From the NCBI GenBank assembly GCA_003539495.1, contig DPPB01000029.1, forward strand, positions 65,422 through 124,872: 59,451 nt of DNA, in the 5' to 3' direction. Positions within the stretch are counted from its first letter, which is position 1. Each line of letters opens with the position of its first letter. This DNA is from Oscillibacter sp. GTDB lineage: Bacteria; Bacillota; Clostridia; Oscillospirales; Oscillospiraceae. A program made the translations under genes and the position numbers. The notes below the pieces were generated by a model that made no database searches, was not told the origin of the DNA, and saw only the letters and a list, made by a program, of their open reading frames with translations. Positions 25,619 to 33,788 of the stretch are shown one piece after another.

Positions 25619-25696
25619 TTATTTATCCAGCAGGCACGCAACGCCCGGCAGCTCCTTACCTTCCAAAAACTCCAGGGAAGCACCGCCGCCGGTGGG
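25619..25696 (-). repeat. Duplicated 3' end of pgk (orphan tail)
   Basis: These 78 bases repeat the end of pgk at 25899-25976. The frame encodes TGGGASLEFLEGKELPGVAC then LLDK and TAA, identical in protein to the true pgk end. The DNA differs by a few synonymous changes only. It has no start or upstream pgk sequence, so it is a fragment and not a gene. Confidence 0.85.
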
Positions 25697-25898
25697 GAAA
25701 TCGGTGAAGCGCCGCCAGTGGCGGAACAAGCGAGCCGATTTCGAGGAAGTGCCCCGATTGGCGGCCACGATAGTGTCCGGGAATCGGCTGGCACGACGGT
25801 GGGCCGAAACGAGTGACCGCGGTCAAAATTTCCAGCGGCCGCCATAAGGCAGCGCAGAAATTTTGGGCACCGCAACAGGGTCGGAACCGGCGGCTTAC
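25697..25898. other. Non-coding insert between the two pgk tails
   Basis: About 200 bases with no supported gene. It holds short inverted repeats: AAATCGG near 25696 with CCGATTT near 25735, and CAAAATTTC near 25824 with GAAATTTTG near 25857. The origin is unknown; it may be an insertion, or the join left by recombination with a second pgk allele. Confidence 0.5.
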
Positions 25899-27167
25899 TT
25901 ATTTATCCAGCAGGCACGCAACGCCCGGCAGCTCCTTACCCTCCAAAAACTCCAGGGAAGCGCCGCCGCCGGTGGAGATATGTGTCATCTTGTCGGCATA
26001 GCCCAGCTGCTCTACAGCCGCCGCGCTGTCGCCGCCACCCACAATGGTAATGGCGTCCGTCTTGCTCAGCGCCTCGGCCACGGCCCGGGTACCCACGGCA
26101 AACTTATCAAACTCAAACACGCCCATAGGCCCGTTCCAGATAACCGTGCCGGCATCTGCAACGGCAGCGCAGTAGAGCTTCACAGTCTCCGGCCCGATGT
26201 CCAGGCCCTCCCATCCGACGGGGATCTGCCCGGCCTTCACAACAGCGGTGTCAGCATCCGGGGCAAAGCGGTCGGCGATGACGGTGTCCACAGGCAGCAG
26301 CAGCTTCACGCCCTTGTCCGCCGCCTTTTTTACCATTTCATTGGCGTAGTCCATCCACTCGCTCTCCAGCAGAGAATTGCCGATTTTGCCGCCCTGAGCG
26401 GCGGAGAAGGTATAGGCCATGCCGCCGCCGATAATAATGGTGTCGGCAATCTCCAGCAGGTTGTTGATGACGCCGATCTTGGAGGAGACTTTGCTGCCGC
26501 CCAGGATAGCTACCAGGGGCCGCTTGGGATTTTCCAGCGCGCCGCCCATGACCCGCAGCTCCTTTTCGATCAGGAATCCCGACACAGCAGGCAGGTAAGC
26601 TGCCACGCCGGCGGTGGAGGCATGGGCCCGGTGCACGGCGCCGAAAGCGTCGGACACATAGATATCCGCAAAGGAGGCCAGCTTTTTGGCAAACTCGGGG
26701 TCGTTCTTGGTCTCGCCCTTTTCAAAGCGGGTGTTCTCCAGCAGCAGGATCTGGCCCGGCTGCAGAGCGGCGGCCTTGGCGGCGGCATCCTCACCCACCA
26801 CATCATGGGCAAAGAGCACCTCCCGGCCCAGCAGCTGGGACAGGCGCTGGGCCACAGGGGCCAGGGTCAGCTTCCGCAGAGACTTTTCCCATGCCTCCTG
26901 CGTCAGCTCGGCAGGATCCTTGCCCTTTTCAAGCTGCTTTTTCACCCACTTGTCAAACACAGGCTCGGGCTTGCCCAGATGGGAGCAAGCAATAACCGCC
27001 GCGCCGTGCTCCAGCAGGTATTGAATGGTGGGCAGGGCCGCCACAATGCGCTTGTCGCTGGTGATGGCTCCTGTCTTCTTGTCCTGAGGGACATTGAAAT
27101 CGCAGCGCAGGAGCACCTTCTTGCCGGCAACGTCTACATCTGCAACGGTTTTTTTGTTATAATTCAT
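25899..27167 (-). CDS. pgk: Phosphoglycerate kinase
   Basis: A 422-residue glycolytic kinase that makes ATP from 1,3-bisphosphoglycerate. N-terminal motif LLRCDFNVPQDKK and the substrate site HLGKPEP are present; the nucleotide side has LGGSKVSSKIGVI, GNPMGVFE in the form WNGPMGVFEFDKFA, and VGGGDSAAAVEQL with STGGGASLEFLEG at the end. AAGGAGAG before the ATG sets the start at 27167. It contains a lysine- and glutamate-rich insertion near residue 75 (VKKQLEKGKDPAELTQEAWE), also seen in other clostridial enzymes. trmL lies upstream on the same strand. Confidence 0.97.
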   Translation of the reverse strand: MNYNKKTVADVDVAGKKVLLRCDFNVPQDKKTGAITSDKRIVAALPTIQYLLEHGAAVIACSHLGKPEPVFDKWVKKQLEKGKDPAELTQEAWEKSLRKLTLAPVAQRLSQLLGREVLFAHDVVGEDAAAKAAALQPGQILLLENTRFEKGETKNDPEFAKKLASFADIYVSDAFGAVHRAHASTAGVAAYLPAVSGFLIEKELRVMGGALENPKRPLVAILGGSKVSSKIGVINNLLEIADTIIIGGGMAYTFSAAQGGKIGNSLLESEWMDYANEMVKKAADKGVKLLLPVDTVIADRFAPDADTAVVKAGQIPVGWEGLDIGPETVKLYCAAVADAGTVIWNGPMGVFEFDKFAVGTRAVAEALSKTDAITIVGGGDSAAAVEQLGYADKMTHISTGGGASLEFLEGKELPGVACLLDK

Positions 27168-27193
27168 ATAGATACTCTCCTTTTCAGAGTGAT

Positions 27194-27685
27194 TTACAGA
27201 TTTTTCATCTCCCTCGTGCCGCACAGGCCGGGAAAGCCGTTCTGCCGCAGGGCCTCGTAGGTCAGGATGGCCACAGAATTGCTGAGGTTCAGGCTCCGGG
27301 CCTCCTCCCGCATGGGCAGGCGGAGACACCGGTCATAGTGGGCCAGGCGGAACGCCTCCGGCAGGCCTGCGGTCTCTTTTCCGAAGAACAGCCAGCAATC
27401 CGGCGAAAACCGCGCCTGGGTATAGTCCCGAGGAGCCTTGGTGGTGGCCAGCCAGAGGTCATCCTTGGCCTCCGGGTGCTGGGCAAAAAACGAATCCAGG
27501 TCCTCATAGTCCGCAACGTGCACCAGATGCCAGTAATCCAGGCCCGCACGCTTCACGGCCCGGTCGGAAATATCAAAGCCAAGGGGGCGGATCAGGTGCA
27601 GTCGGCTGCCGGTGGCAGCGCAGGTCCGGGCAATATTGCCGCAGTTCTGCGGGATCTCCGGCTCCACCAGCACGATATTCAGCAC
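27194..27685 (-). CDS. trmL: tRNA (cytidine/uridine-34-2'-O)-methyltransferase
   Basis: A 163-residue SPOUT methyltransferase. Motif 1 is EPEIPQNCGNIARTCAATG, motif 2 is LFFGKETAGLP and motif 3 is LRLPMREEARSLNLSNSVAI, with the knot-forming C-terminal helix. The family methylates the ribose of the wobble base of tRNA-Leu isoacceptors. The start is GTG at 27685, preceded by GGGGGAGATGG; the open frame upstream is not translated from any good site and the usual family length of about 155-165 residues agrees. A promoter lies at 27722-27750. Confidence 0.93.
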   Translation of the reverse strand: MLNIVLVEPEIPQNCGNIARTCAATGSRLHLIRPLGFDISDRAVKRAGLDYWHLVHVADYEDLDSFFAQHPEAKDDLWLATTKAPRDYTQARFSPDCWLFFGKETAGLPEAFRLAHYDRCLRLPMREEARSLNLSNSVAILTYEALRQNGFPGLCGTREMKNL

Positions 27686-27721
27686 GGCGTACCATCTCCC
27701 CCATTTTGGAATGCTCCGCTT

Positions 27722-27750
27722 ATTGTAATGCATAGCTGCCGTAAATTCAA
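27722..27750 (-). promoter_or_regulatory. Promoter of trmL (and possibly pgk)
   Basis: Minus strand: -35 TTGAAT (27745-27750), 17-bp spacer, -10 TACAAT (27722-27727). Transcription would start near 27715, 30 bases before the GTG. A CCGCAAAA/TTTTGCGG hairpin lies just upstream at about 27751-27773. Confidence 0.65.
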
Positions 27751-27909
27751 CCGCAAAATGGTATTTTTTGCGGAAAAATTCTGTATTCATCGGTTTTATC
27801 CGGGCTACGGGTGCGGTTTTTCCTATTTGTGAGCGGACGCAGACGTTTTTTTGCACAGGAAAAATATTTTTAGTTTTTTAGGAAAACCACTGGATTTTGC
27901 AAGAAAAAC

Positions 27910-27918
27910 TGTTATAAT
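27910..27918 (+). promoter_or_regulatory. Extended -10 promoter for prs
   Basis: TGTTATAAT is an extended -10 element. The -35 region is poor (TGGATT at 27891-27896, 16-bp spacer). Transcription would begin near 27925 and give a leader of about 250 bases before prs. Confidence 0.6.
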
Positions 27919-27954
27919 GAGAATTAGAAACGGACGGAAAGGAAGTGTGCTCCC

Positions 27955-28065
27955 ATGGGATGTCGAATTGTATGGTCCGCCGCCTGCGGGCGTGCCTTCT
28001 TCAAACCGCTGACGCTGCGGCTCGCCACCTCTGCCGGTAGAATCCGGAGAGCGGCGGCCTTATAA
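27955..28065 (+). CDS. Possible 36-residue leader peptide upstream of prs
   Basis: ATG with GGAAAGGAAG about 8 bases upstream; the product would start MGCRIVWSAACGRAFFKPL and be rich in arginine and alanine. Nothing similar is recognised. The sequence is GC-rich and may instead be a structured RNA. It lies wholly within the long leader of prs. Between its stop and prs, TATATGGAG (28086-28094) and CTCCATATA (28113-28121) form a hairpin. Confidence 0.3.
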   Translation: MGCRIVWSAACGRAFFKPLTLRLATSAGRIRRAAAL

Positions 28066-28176
28066 AGCGTTCAGCGATTTTTTTATATATGGAGTATCCG
28101 CCCCATATTGCCCTCCATATACATCCTGAGAGAGAAATTTTTAGCAAAAACCGAAAGAAAGTGAGTGTGTAACAAA

Positions 28177-29136
28177 ATGATTTCTCATGGCAAGGACATC
28201 AAGATCTTCACCGGCAACTCCAATCCCGCCCTGGCAAAGGACATCTGTAAGCTTATCGGCACCAAGCTGGGTGAGGCGGAGGTCAAGCACTTTGCCGATG
28301 GCGAGGCCAGCGTCTCTCTGTATGAGACCGTCCGCGGCAGTGATGTGTTCCTCATCAACTCCACCTGCAAGCCCGTGAACGATAGCCTGATGGAACTGCT
28401 CATCATGATCGACGCCTGCAAGCGCGCCTCCGCCGGCCGCGTGACTGCCGTGATCCCCTACTTTGGCTATGCTCGCCAGGACCGCAAGGCCAAGAGCCGC
28501 GATCCCATCTCTGCCAAGCTGGTGGCTAATATGCTCACCGCCGCCGGCGCCGACCGGGTGCTGACCATGGACCTGCACGCCGCCCAAATTCAGGGCTTCT
28601 TTGACATCCCCGTGGATAACCTGCTGGGTAACCCCGTCTTTGTTGATTACTATGCCAAGAAGTTTGGCGAGCGGGCTGAGGATATGGTAGTGGTGTCCCC
28701 GGATGTGGGCAGCGTGGCCCGGGCCCGCACCTTTGCCCAGAAGCTGCACATGAACCTCGCCATCGTGGATAAGCGCCGTCAAAAGGCCAACCAGTGCGAG
28801 GTGATGAACGTCATTGGCGACGTGGCCGGAAAAGATTGCATCCTCTTTGACGACATGATCGATACCGCCGGCTCCATCTGCAACGCCGCCAAGGCCATTG
28901 TGGAGGTGGGCGGCGCTAACAACGTGTACGCCTGTGCCAGCCACGGTGTGCTCTCCGGCCCCGCGCTGGAGCGCCTTTCCGGCAGTGTCATCAAGGAGGT
29001 GGCCCTGCTGAACACTCTGCCTGAGGAGATGGGCGCCGGCTGCGATAAAATCAAGTATCTGTCCGTGGCCCCCATGTTCGCCGAGGCCATCGAGCGCATT
29101 TACCAGGAGATCTCCATTGCCAAGCTCTTCAGCTGA
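28177..29136 (+). CDS. prs: Ribose-phosphate pyrophosphokinase
   Basis: A 319-residue enzyme making PRPP from ribose 5-phosphate and ATP for nucleotide, histidine and NAD synthesis. Motifs are FADGEASV, YFGYARQDRKAKSRDPISAK (ATP site), MDLHAAQIQGFF, VDKRR and the PRPP loop DDMIDTAGS. The ATG at 28177 gives the usual family length; a GTG at 28165 in the same frame touches the ribosome site. The leader is unusually long, see the upstream entries. Confidence 0.96.
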   Translation: MISHGKDIKIFTGNSNPALAKDICKLIGTKLGEAEVKHFADGEASVSLYETVRGSDVFLINSTCKPVNDSLMELLIMIDACKRASAGRVTAVIPYFGYARQDRKAKSRDPISAKLVANMLTAAGADRVLTMDLHAAQIQGFFDIPVDNLLGNPVFVDYYAKKFGERAEDMVVVSPDVGSVARARTFAQKLHMNLAIVDKRRQKANQCEVMNVIGDVAGKDCILFDDMIDTAGSICNAAKAIVEVGGANNVYACASHGVLSGPALERLSGSVIKEVALLNTLPEEMGAGCDKIKYLSVAPMFAEAIERIYQEISIAKLFS

Positions 29137-29187
29137 TGCCGGGAGCGGAAGAAATCAACTGTTCAATCCAATCATTTTGTGCTATAC

Positions 29188-29214
29188 TGGTCGGGCGAGA
29201 ATATCGCCCGACCA
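29188..29214 (+). terminator. Hairpin between prs and pth
   Basis: TGGTCGGGCGA (29188-29198) and its exact complement (29204-29214) around a 5-base loop, followed by AAAATTTTTAC. It can act as the prs terminator. TGCTATACT just before it (29180-29188) looks like an extended -10 box, so the hairpin could also form at the very 5' end of a pth transcript. Confidence 0.65.
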
Positions 29215-29238
29215 AAATTTTTACAGGAGCGTGAGCGT

Positions 29239-29823
29239 ATGTTTTTCAAGCAGAGCGGCTTTACTTGGCTGGTTGTGGGCCTTGGCAATCCCGGTGCACG
29301 GTACGAAAGCACCCGGCACAACATGGGCTTTTTAGCCGTTGACCGGCTGGCGGAGCGGGAAAAGCTGCGCTTTAACAAGCTGCGCTTCAAGGCCTGGACG
29401 GCGGAATGGAAGCTGGGAGAGAATAAGGTGCTGGTGATGAAGCCCCAGACCTACATGAATCTCTCCGGGGAGGCCGTAGGCGCCGCCGCCCGCTTCTATA
29501 AGATCCCTCCGGAGCATATCCTCGTGGTATCCGATGACATCGACCTGCCGGTGGGCAAGCTCCGGCTGCGTGCCTTCGGCTCCGCCGGGGGGCACAACGG
29601 GCTGAAGAATATCATTCAGCATCTGGGCAGTGACCGCTTCCCCCGCATCAAGGTGGGGGTTGGCTCGCCGAAGCAGGCGGGCTACGAGGTGGTGGATTGG
29701 GTCATCGGCATGCCTGTGGGCGAGGAGCAGAAGACTCTGCTGGACGCCCTGGATCGGGCAGCCCAGGCCATTCCGGCGGTGATCACCCAGGGCATGGACA
29801 AGGCCATGAACCGGTTTAATTAA
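29239..29823 (+). CDS. pth: Peptidyl-tRNA hydrolase
   Basis: A 194-residue enzyme that frees tRNAs from stalled peptidyl-tRNA. Motifs are LVVGLGNPGARYESTRHNMG with the catalytic histidine in TRHNMG, KPQTYMNLSGEAV, and VSDDIDLPVGKLR followed by GSAGGHNGLK. The ATG at 29239 has CAGGAG 9 bases upstream. The pth-mfd order is common in Firmicutes. Confidence 0.96.
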   Translation: MFFKQSGFTWLVVGLGNPGARYESTRHNMGFLAVDRLAEREKLRFNKLRFKAWTAEWKLGENKVLVMKPQTYMNLSGEAVGAAARFYKIPPEHILVVSDDIDLPVGKLRLRAFGSAGGHNGLKNIIQHLGSDRFPRIKVGVGSPKQAGYEVVDWVIGMPVGEEQKTLLDALDRAAQAIPAVITQGMDKAMNRFN

Positions 29824-29826
29824 CCT

Positions 29827-30010
29827 GGCGAAAATTCCTGTGGAATTTTCTGCCAAAGAGTTTTACAGGCTGCTGCGCGCATAATTTCGGCGTATAACGC
29901 CGAAATTCCACACTGGCAGCCTGAGCGGTATTTTTCCCCACGCACAGGTCGCGGCGAAAAATGATCTTAATTTTTTTTCCGCCTGCAGGCGGCAAACTCT
30001 GCGAGGCTTT
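29827..30010. repeat. Dispersed structured intergenic repeat, full copy 1
   Basis: About 185 bases closely similar to 36419-36600. It begins with a hairpin (AAAATTCC/GGAATTTT), has a second (TTTCGGCG/CGCCGAAA), and shares blocks such as GGCTGCTGCGCGCATAATTT, GGTATTTTTCCCCACGCACA and AACTCTGCGAGGCTTT. It fills most of the pth-mfd gap. No gene is supported in it, although a minus-strand frame is open in both copies. Confidence 0.85.
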
Positions 30011-30078
30011 ACAATTCATATGAATTAAGCTATATTTCAGATTTTTATCATAAAATACCCGGAAAGGAGGGGGACAAT

Positions 30079-33000
30079 TTGCACACTCTCTTGCAGGAGC
30101 TGATGCGCCTGCCGGAATTACAGTATATTCAAAAAGAGCTGGACGATGGCTGCCGCAGCGCGGCCATCACAGGCCTTTCCCCCGTCCACCGGACGCAGAT
30201 CGCCGCAGCTCTGGCCCAAGCAATGGGCCGCCCCCTGCTGCTCCTGTGCGCCGACGAGCGGGAGTGCCAGCGGTTTGCAGGAGATATGGAAAGCCTTACC
30301 GGCTGCAAGCCCCTGCATCTGCCCGGGCGAGAAATGCATCTGCGCCCTGCCGCCATTGCCAGCCGCCAGTGGGACTATCAGCGCATTGCGGCCCTGTATC
30401 AGCTGCAGGTGAATGTCCCTGCCGTGGTTCTCACCACCGCCGAGGCCCTGTGCCAGCGGTGCATCCCGCCCCAGGTGCTGGCCGGAGCCGTCATGGACCT
30501 GGCCCCGGGCCAGCGGCACGATGTGGCGCAGCTGTGTCACCGCCTCACCGACGCCGGATACACCCGCTGTGACCAGGTGGAGGGGCCCGGCCAATTCGCC
30601 CTGCGAGGCGGCATTTTGGACGTATTTTCCCCGGATGCGCAGCAGCCTGTCCGGTGCGACTTTTTTGATGACGAGATCGACGCCCTGGGCCTGTTCGACC
30701 CCGGCACCCAGCGGCGGACGGAGAATATAGAAAGCGCCCTCCTGCTGCCGGCGGGAGAGGTGCTGCCCGCCTTCGGCGCCCCGGATGGACCCGAAAAGCT
30801 GGAGGCCGCCGCGGCTCGATATGAGAAAAGGGAGAGCACTGCCGCTCTCTGCGCGACTCTGCGCAGTGATGCGGCGGCCCTGCGGCAGGGGATGATCCCC
30901 GGGGGCAGCGACCGGTATATGGCGGCGGTGTACCCGGATTTCGCCTGTGCCGCCGATTATCTGCCCGAAAATGTCTTGGTTTGTATCAGCGAGAGCAGCC
31001 GGGCCTCCGAGGGGCTGAAGCACTGGCTGTGGCAGCGGCGACAGGACATCGTTACTGCCGAGGAAAACGGCTGGTTGGCGGGGGAATTCGCCCACCTGCA
31101 GCTGGAGCAGGACGAGCTGGTGCGGGCCATTTCCCAATACCCGGTGTGCCAGATGGAGAGCCTGCCCACCAGCCGGTATCTGCTGGCGCCCCAGGCCATG
31201 GTGCAGGTGGCGGCCAAGCAGCTGTCCGTATACGGCGGCAGTCTCGACACCGCCGTAACGGATCTGACACACTACCTCACCACCGGCTACCGGGTGCTGG
31301 TGCTGTGCGGCGGCCGGGTCCGGGCGGATAACCTGCAAAGGCTTCTGCGGGAGCGGAGGATCCCTGCCACGGTGGATTACCAGGGCAGCGTCCTGCCCCA
31401 GCGCGGGCAGGCGGTCATTTCCGTGGGTGCCCTGTGCGCCGGCAGCGAGTATCCCGGGCTGCTTTTGGCCATCCTCACCGAAGGGCAGCTGACGGCCAAG
31501 GTCTCCGGCAGGGAGCCCCGGCGCCGAGTCCCGAAAGGTGATCCCACGCGGCAAGCCCTCCAATCCTACACCGACCTGACCCCCGGGGACCTGGTGGTAC
31601 ACCAGCACCACGGCATCGGCCGGTTCGTTTCCATGATCCGCCTGCCGGTGGACGGGGTGGAAAAGGATTACATCAAGATCGCCTACGCCGGCAGTGATTG
31701 CCTGTATGTCCCGGCCACGCAGCTGGACCTGGTAAGCAAGTATATCGGCAGCGGCGAGGACACCAGCCGCACCAAGCTGAATAAGCTGGGCGGCACCGAG
31801 TGGGCCAAGACCACCTATCGGGCCAAGGCCGCCGCCCGGGACCTGGCCAAGGGCCTTATCGACCTGTACGCCCGGCGGCAGCGGCTGGCGGGCTTCGCTT
31901 TTTCGCCGGATTCCCCGTGGCAGCAGGAGTTTGAGGAGGCATTCCCCTACACGGAGACTGACGACCAGCTGCGCTGCATCCGCGAGATTAAAAACGACAT
32001 GGAGCAATCCCGGCCCATGGACCGGCTTCTCTGCGGCGATGTGGGCTACGGCAAAACCGAGGTGGCCCTCCGGGCGGTGATGAAGTGCATACTGGACGGC
32101 AAGCAGGCGGCGATTTTGGTGCCGACCACCGTGCTGGCCCAACAGCATTACGCCACCGCCGTGAGCCGGTTCCGCAGCTTTCCCGTGACGGTGGAGGTGC
32201 TGAGCCGCTTCCGCAGCGCCAAGCAAGCCAAGGATATATTGGAGCGCACGGCCCAGGGCAAGGTAGACCTGCTCATCGGCACCCACAAGCTATTGCAGAA
32301 GGATGTAGCCTTTCACGACCTGGGCCTGCTGATCATCGACGAGGAGCAGCGCTTCGGCGTGGCAGCCAAGGAGCAGCTGCGCCGGCGGGCGGAGCAGGTG
32401 GACACCCTGACCCTCTCTGCAACCCCCATCCCCCGGACCCTGAATATGGCCCTATCGGGCATACGGGATATGTCTGCCATTGAGGAGCCGCCCCGGGACC
32501 GTCAGCCGGTACAGACCTATGTGCTGGAGCACGATTGGGGCATCCTGGGCGACGCCATGCGCCGGGAGCTGGACCGGGGCGGGCAGGTATATTACCTGCA
32601 CAACCGGGTGGAAAATATTGAATCCACCGCCGGGCGCATCCGGCAGATGCTGGGGGAGGATGTCTCCATCGGCATCGCTCACGGTAAGATGAGCGAGAGC
32701 CAGCTGAGCCGGGTGATGCAGGACATGGCCGACGGAGAAATACAGGTCCTGGTCTGCACCACCATCATTGAGACCGGCATCGACATTCCCAATGTAAACA
32801 CCCTCATCATCGAGGATGCCGACCGCATGGGCCTGAGCCAGCTGCACCAGATCCGGGGCCGCATCGGCCGCAGCCCCCGCCGGGCCTACGCTTATCTCAC
32901 CTACCGTCAGGGAAAGATCCTGACAGAGGAGGCCAGCAAGCGCCTTACCGCTATAAAGGAGTATGTGGAGTTCGGCTCCGGCTTCAAAATTGCCATGCGG

Positions 33001-33618
33001 GACCTGGAGATTCGCGGCGCGGGCAATCTGCTGGGGGCGGAGCAATCCGGTTATATGATGAGCGTGGGCTATGATATGTACCTGAAGCTCCTGAATGACG
33101 CCGTTCTGGAGCAGCAGGGCAAGTCCGCCGAGATTCGGCCGGAATGCGCCGCTGACCTGGCGGTGTCTGCCTACATTCCCGAGAGCTATGTTCCCCAGGC
33201 CAAGCAGCGCATGGACCTTTATCGCCGCATTGCGGCCATCCGCACAGCAGCGGACTCCGGGGAGATCCTGGACGAGCTGCTGGACCGCTTCGGCGACCCG
33301 CCCAAGGCCGTATCGGCCCTGCTGGATGTGGCGCTGCTGCGCTCGGACGCAGCGTTCGTGGGCATCTGCGACATCTCCCAAAAGGAGCGGCAGCTGATCT
33401 TCCGGTTCACGGACCGGGTAGACCCGCCCAGCCTCCTGGCCGTGTGTGCCATGGCGTCCTATAAAGGCCGATTGCTGCTGCACTCCGGCACCCAGCCCTA
33501 TCTGACGCTGTATTTGAAGGAAAAGGAATCCTCCCTGGAGGCCGCCTCGGCGCTGGTGGAGCGCCTGCGCATAAAGTGGGAAGAAAAGGCTACCGTTAAA
33601 GCGGCAAGATTGCAATAA
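30079..33618 (+). CDS. mfd: Transcription-repair coupling factor
   Basis: A 1179-residue DNA translocase that removes stalled RNA polymerase and recruits UvrA. The N-terminal UvrB-like part is followed by the CarD-like RNA polymerase interaction domain near residue 500 (LTPGDLVVHQHHGIGRFVSM). The helicase part shows LLCGDVGYGKTEVALRAVMK (Walker A), LLIIDEEQRFGVAAKEQL (DEEQ box) and IRGRIGRSPRRAYAYL; the C-terminal TRCF domain follows. It starts with TTG: AAAGGAGG ends 8 bases before it, and the first in-frame ATG is eight codons in without a ribosome site. Confidence 0.97.
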   Translation: MHTLLQELMRLPELQYIQKELDDGCRSAAITGLSPVHRTQIAAALAQAMGRPLLLLCADERECQRFAGDMESLTGCKPLHLPGREMHLRPAAIASRQWDYQRIAALYQLQVNVPAVVLTTAEALCQRCIPPQVLAGAVMDLAPGQRHDVAQLCHRLTDAGYTRCDQVEGPGQFALRGGILDVFSPDAQQPVRCDFFDDEIDALGLFDPGTQRRTENIESALLLPAGEVLPAFGAPDGPEKLEAAAARYEKRESTAALCATLRSDAAALRQGMIPGGSDRYMAAVYPDFACAADYLPENVLVCISESSRASEGLKHWLWQRRQDIVTAEENGWLAGEFAHLQLEQDELVRAISQYPVCQMESLPTSRYLLAPQAMVQVAAKQLSVYGGSLDTAVTDLTHYLTTGYRVLVLCGGRVRADNLQRLLRERRIPATVDYQGSVLPQRGQAVISVGALCAGSEYPGLLLAILTEGQLTAKVSGREPRRRVPKGDPTRQALQSYTDLTPGDLVVHQHHGIGRFVSMIRLPVDGVEKDYIKIAYAGSDCLYVPATQLDLVSKYIGSGEDTSRTKLNKLGGTEWAKTTYRAKAAARDLAKGLIDLYARRQRLAGFAFSPDSPWQQEFEEAFPYTETDDQLRCIREIKNDMEQSRPMDRLLCGDVGYGKTEVALRAVMKCILDGKQAAILVPTTVLAQQHYATAVSRFRSFPVTVEVLSRFRSAKQAKDILERTAQGKVDLLIGTHKLLQKDVAFHDLGLLIIDEEQRFGVAAKEQLRRRAEQVDTLTLSATPIPRTLNMALSGIRDMSAIEEPPRDRQPVQTYVLEHDWGILGDAMRRELDRGGQVYYLHNRVENIESTAGRIRQMLGEDVSIGIAHGKMSESQLSRVMQDMADGEIQVLVCTTIIETGIDIPNVNTLIIEDADRMGLSQLHQIRGRIGRSPRRAYAYLTYRQGKILTEEASKRLTAIKEYVEFGSGFKIAMRDLEIRGAGNLLGAEQSGYMMSVGYDMYLKLLNDAVLEQQGKSAEIRPECAADLAVSAYIPESYVPQAKQRMDLYRRIAAIRTAADSGEILDELLDRFGDPPKAVSALLDVALLRSDAAFVGICDISQKERQLIFRFTDRVDPPSLLAVCAMASYKGRLLLHSGTQPYLTLYLKEKESSLEAASALVERLRIKWEEKATVKAARLQ

Positions 33619-33634
33619 TGGCAAGGAAGGGTGT

Positions 33635-33665
33635 GTGAGGGAAACCCAAGAAGGGTGTCCCTCAC
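33635..33665 (+). terminator. Hairpin after mfd
   Basis: GTGAGGGA (33635-33642) pairs with TCCCTCAC (33658-33665), with inner CCC/GGG pairs. No T run follows. A second stem at 33680-33710, GTTTTTGGAGCTTT against AAAGCTTCAAAAAC, comes right after. Together they could stop or slow transcription before the next gene. Confidence 0.5.
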
Positions 33666-33788
33666 CATTCAAATCAATCGTTTTTGGAGCTTTTTCAAAG
33701 CTTCAAAAACTTAGGCAGCAGGGCGAAAAGACTTTTTCGGCACGCTGGAAATAAAGGGCCAAGCACCCAAAACAGAAGGAGAAACGAC

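Noticed and set aside
29816..30019. Leftward 67-codon frame with a similar counterpart near 36.5 kb
   Set aside because: The similarity is due to the repeated non-coding element. The two frames have different starts and ends, and the 20087 copy destroys the frame.
30118..32286. 722-codon leftward open frame opposite mfd
   Set aside because: Length reflects high GC codon bias of mfd on the other strand. No ribosome site and no domain.
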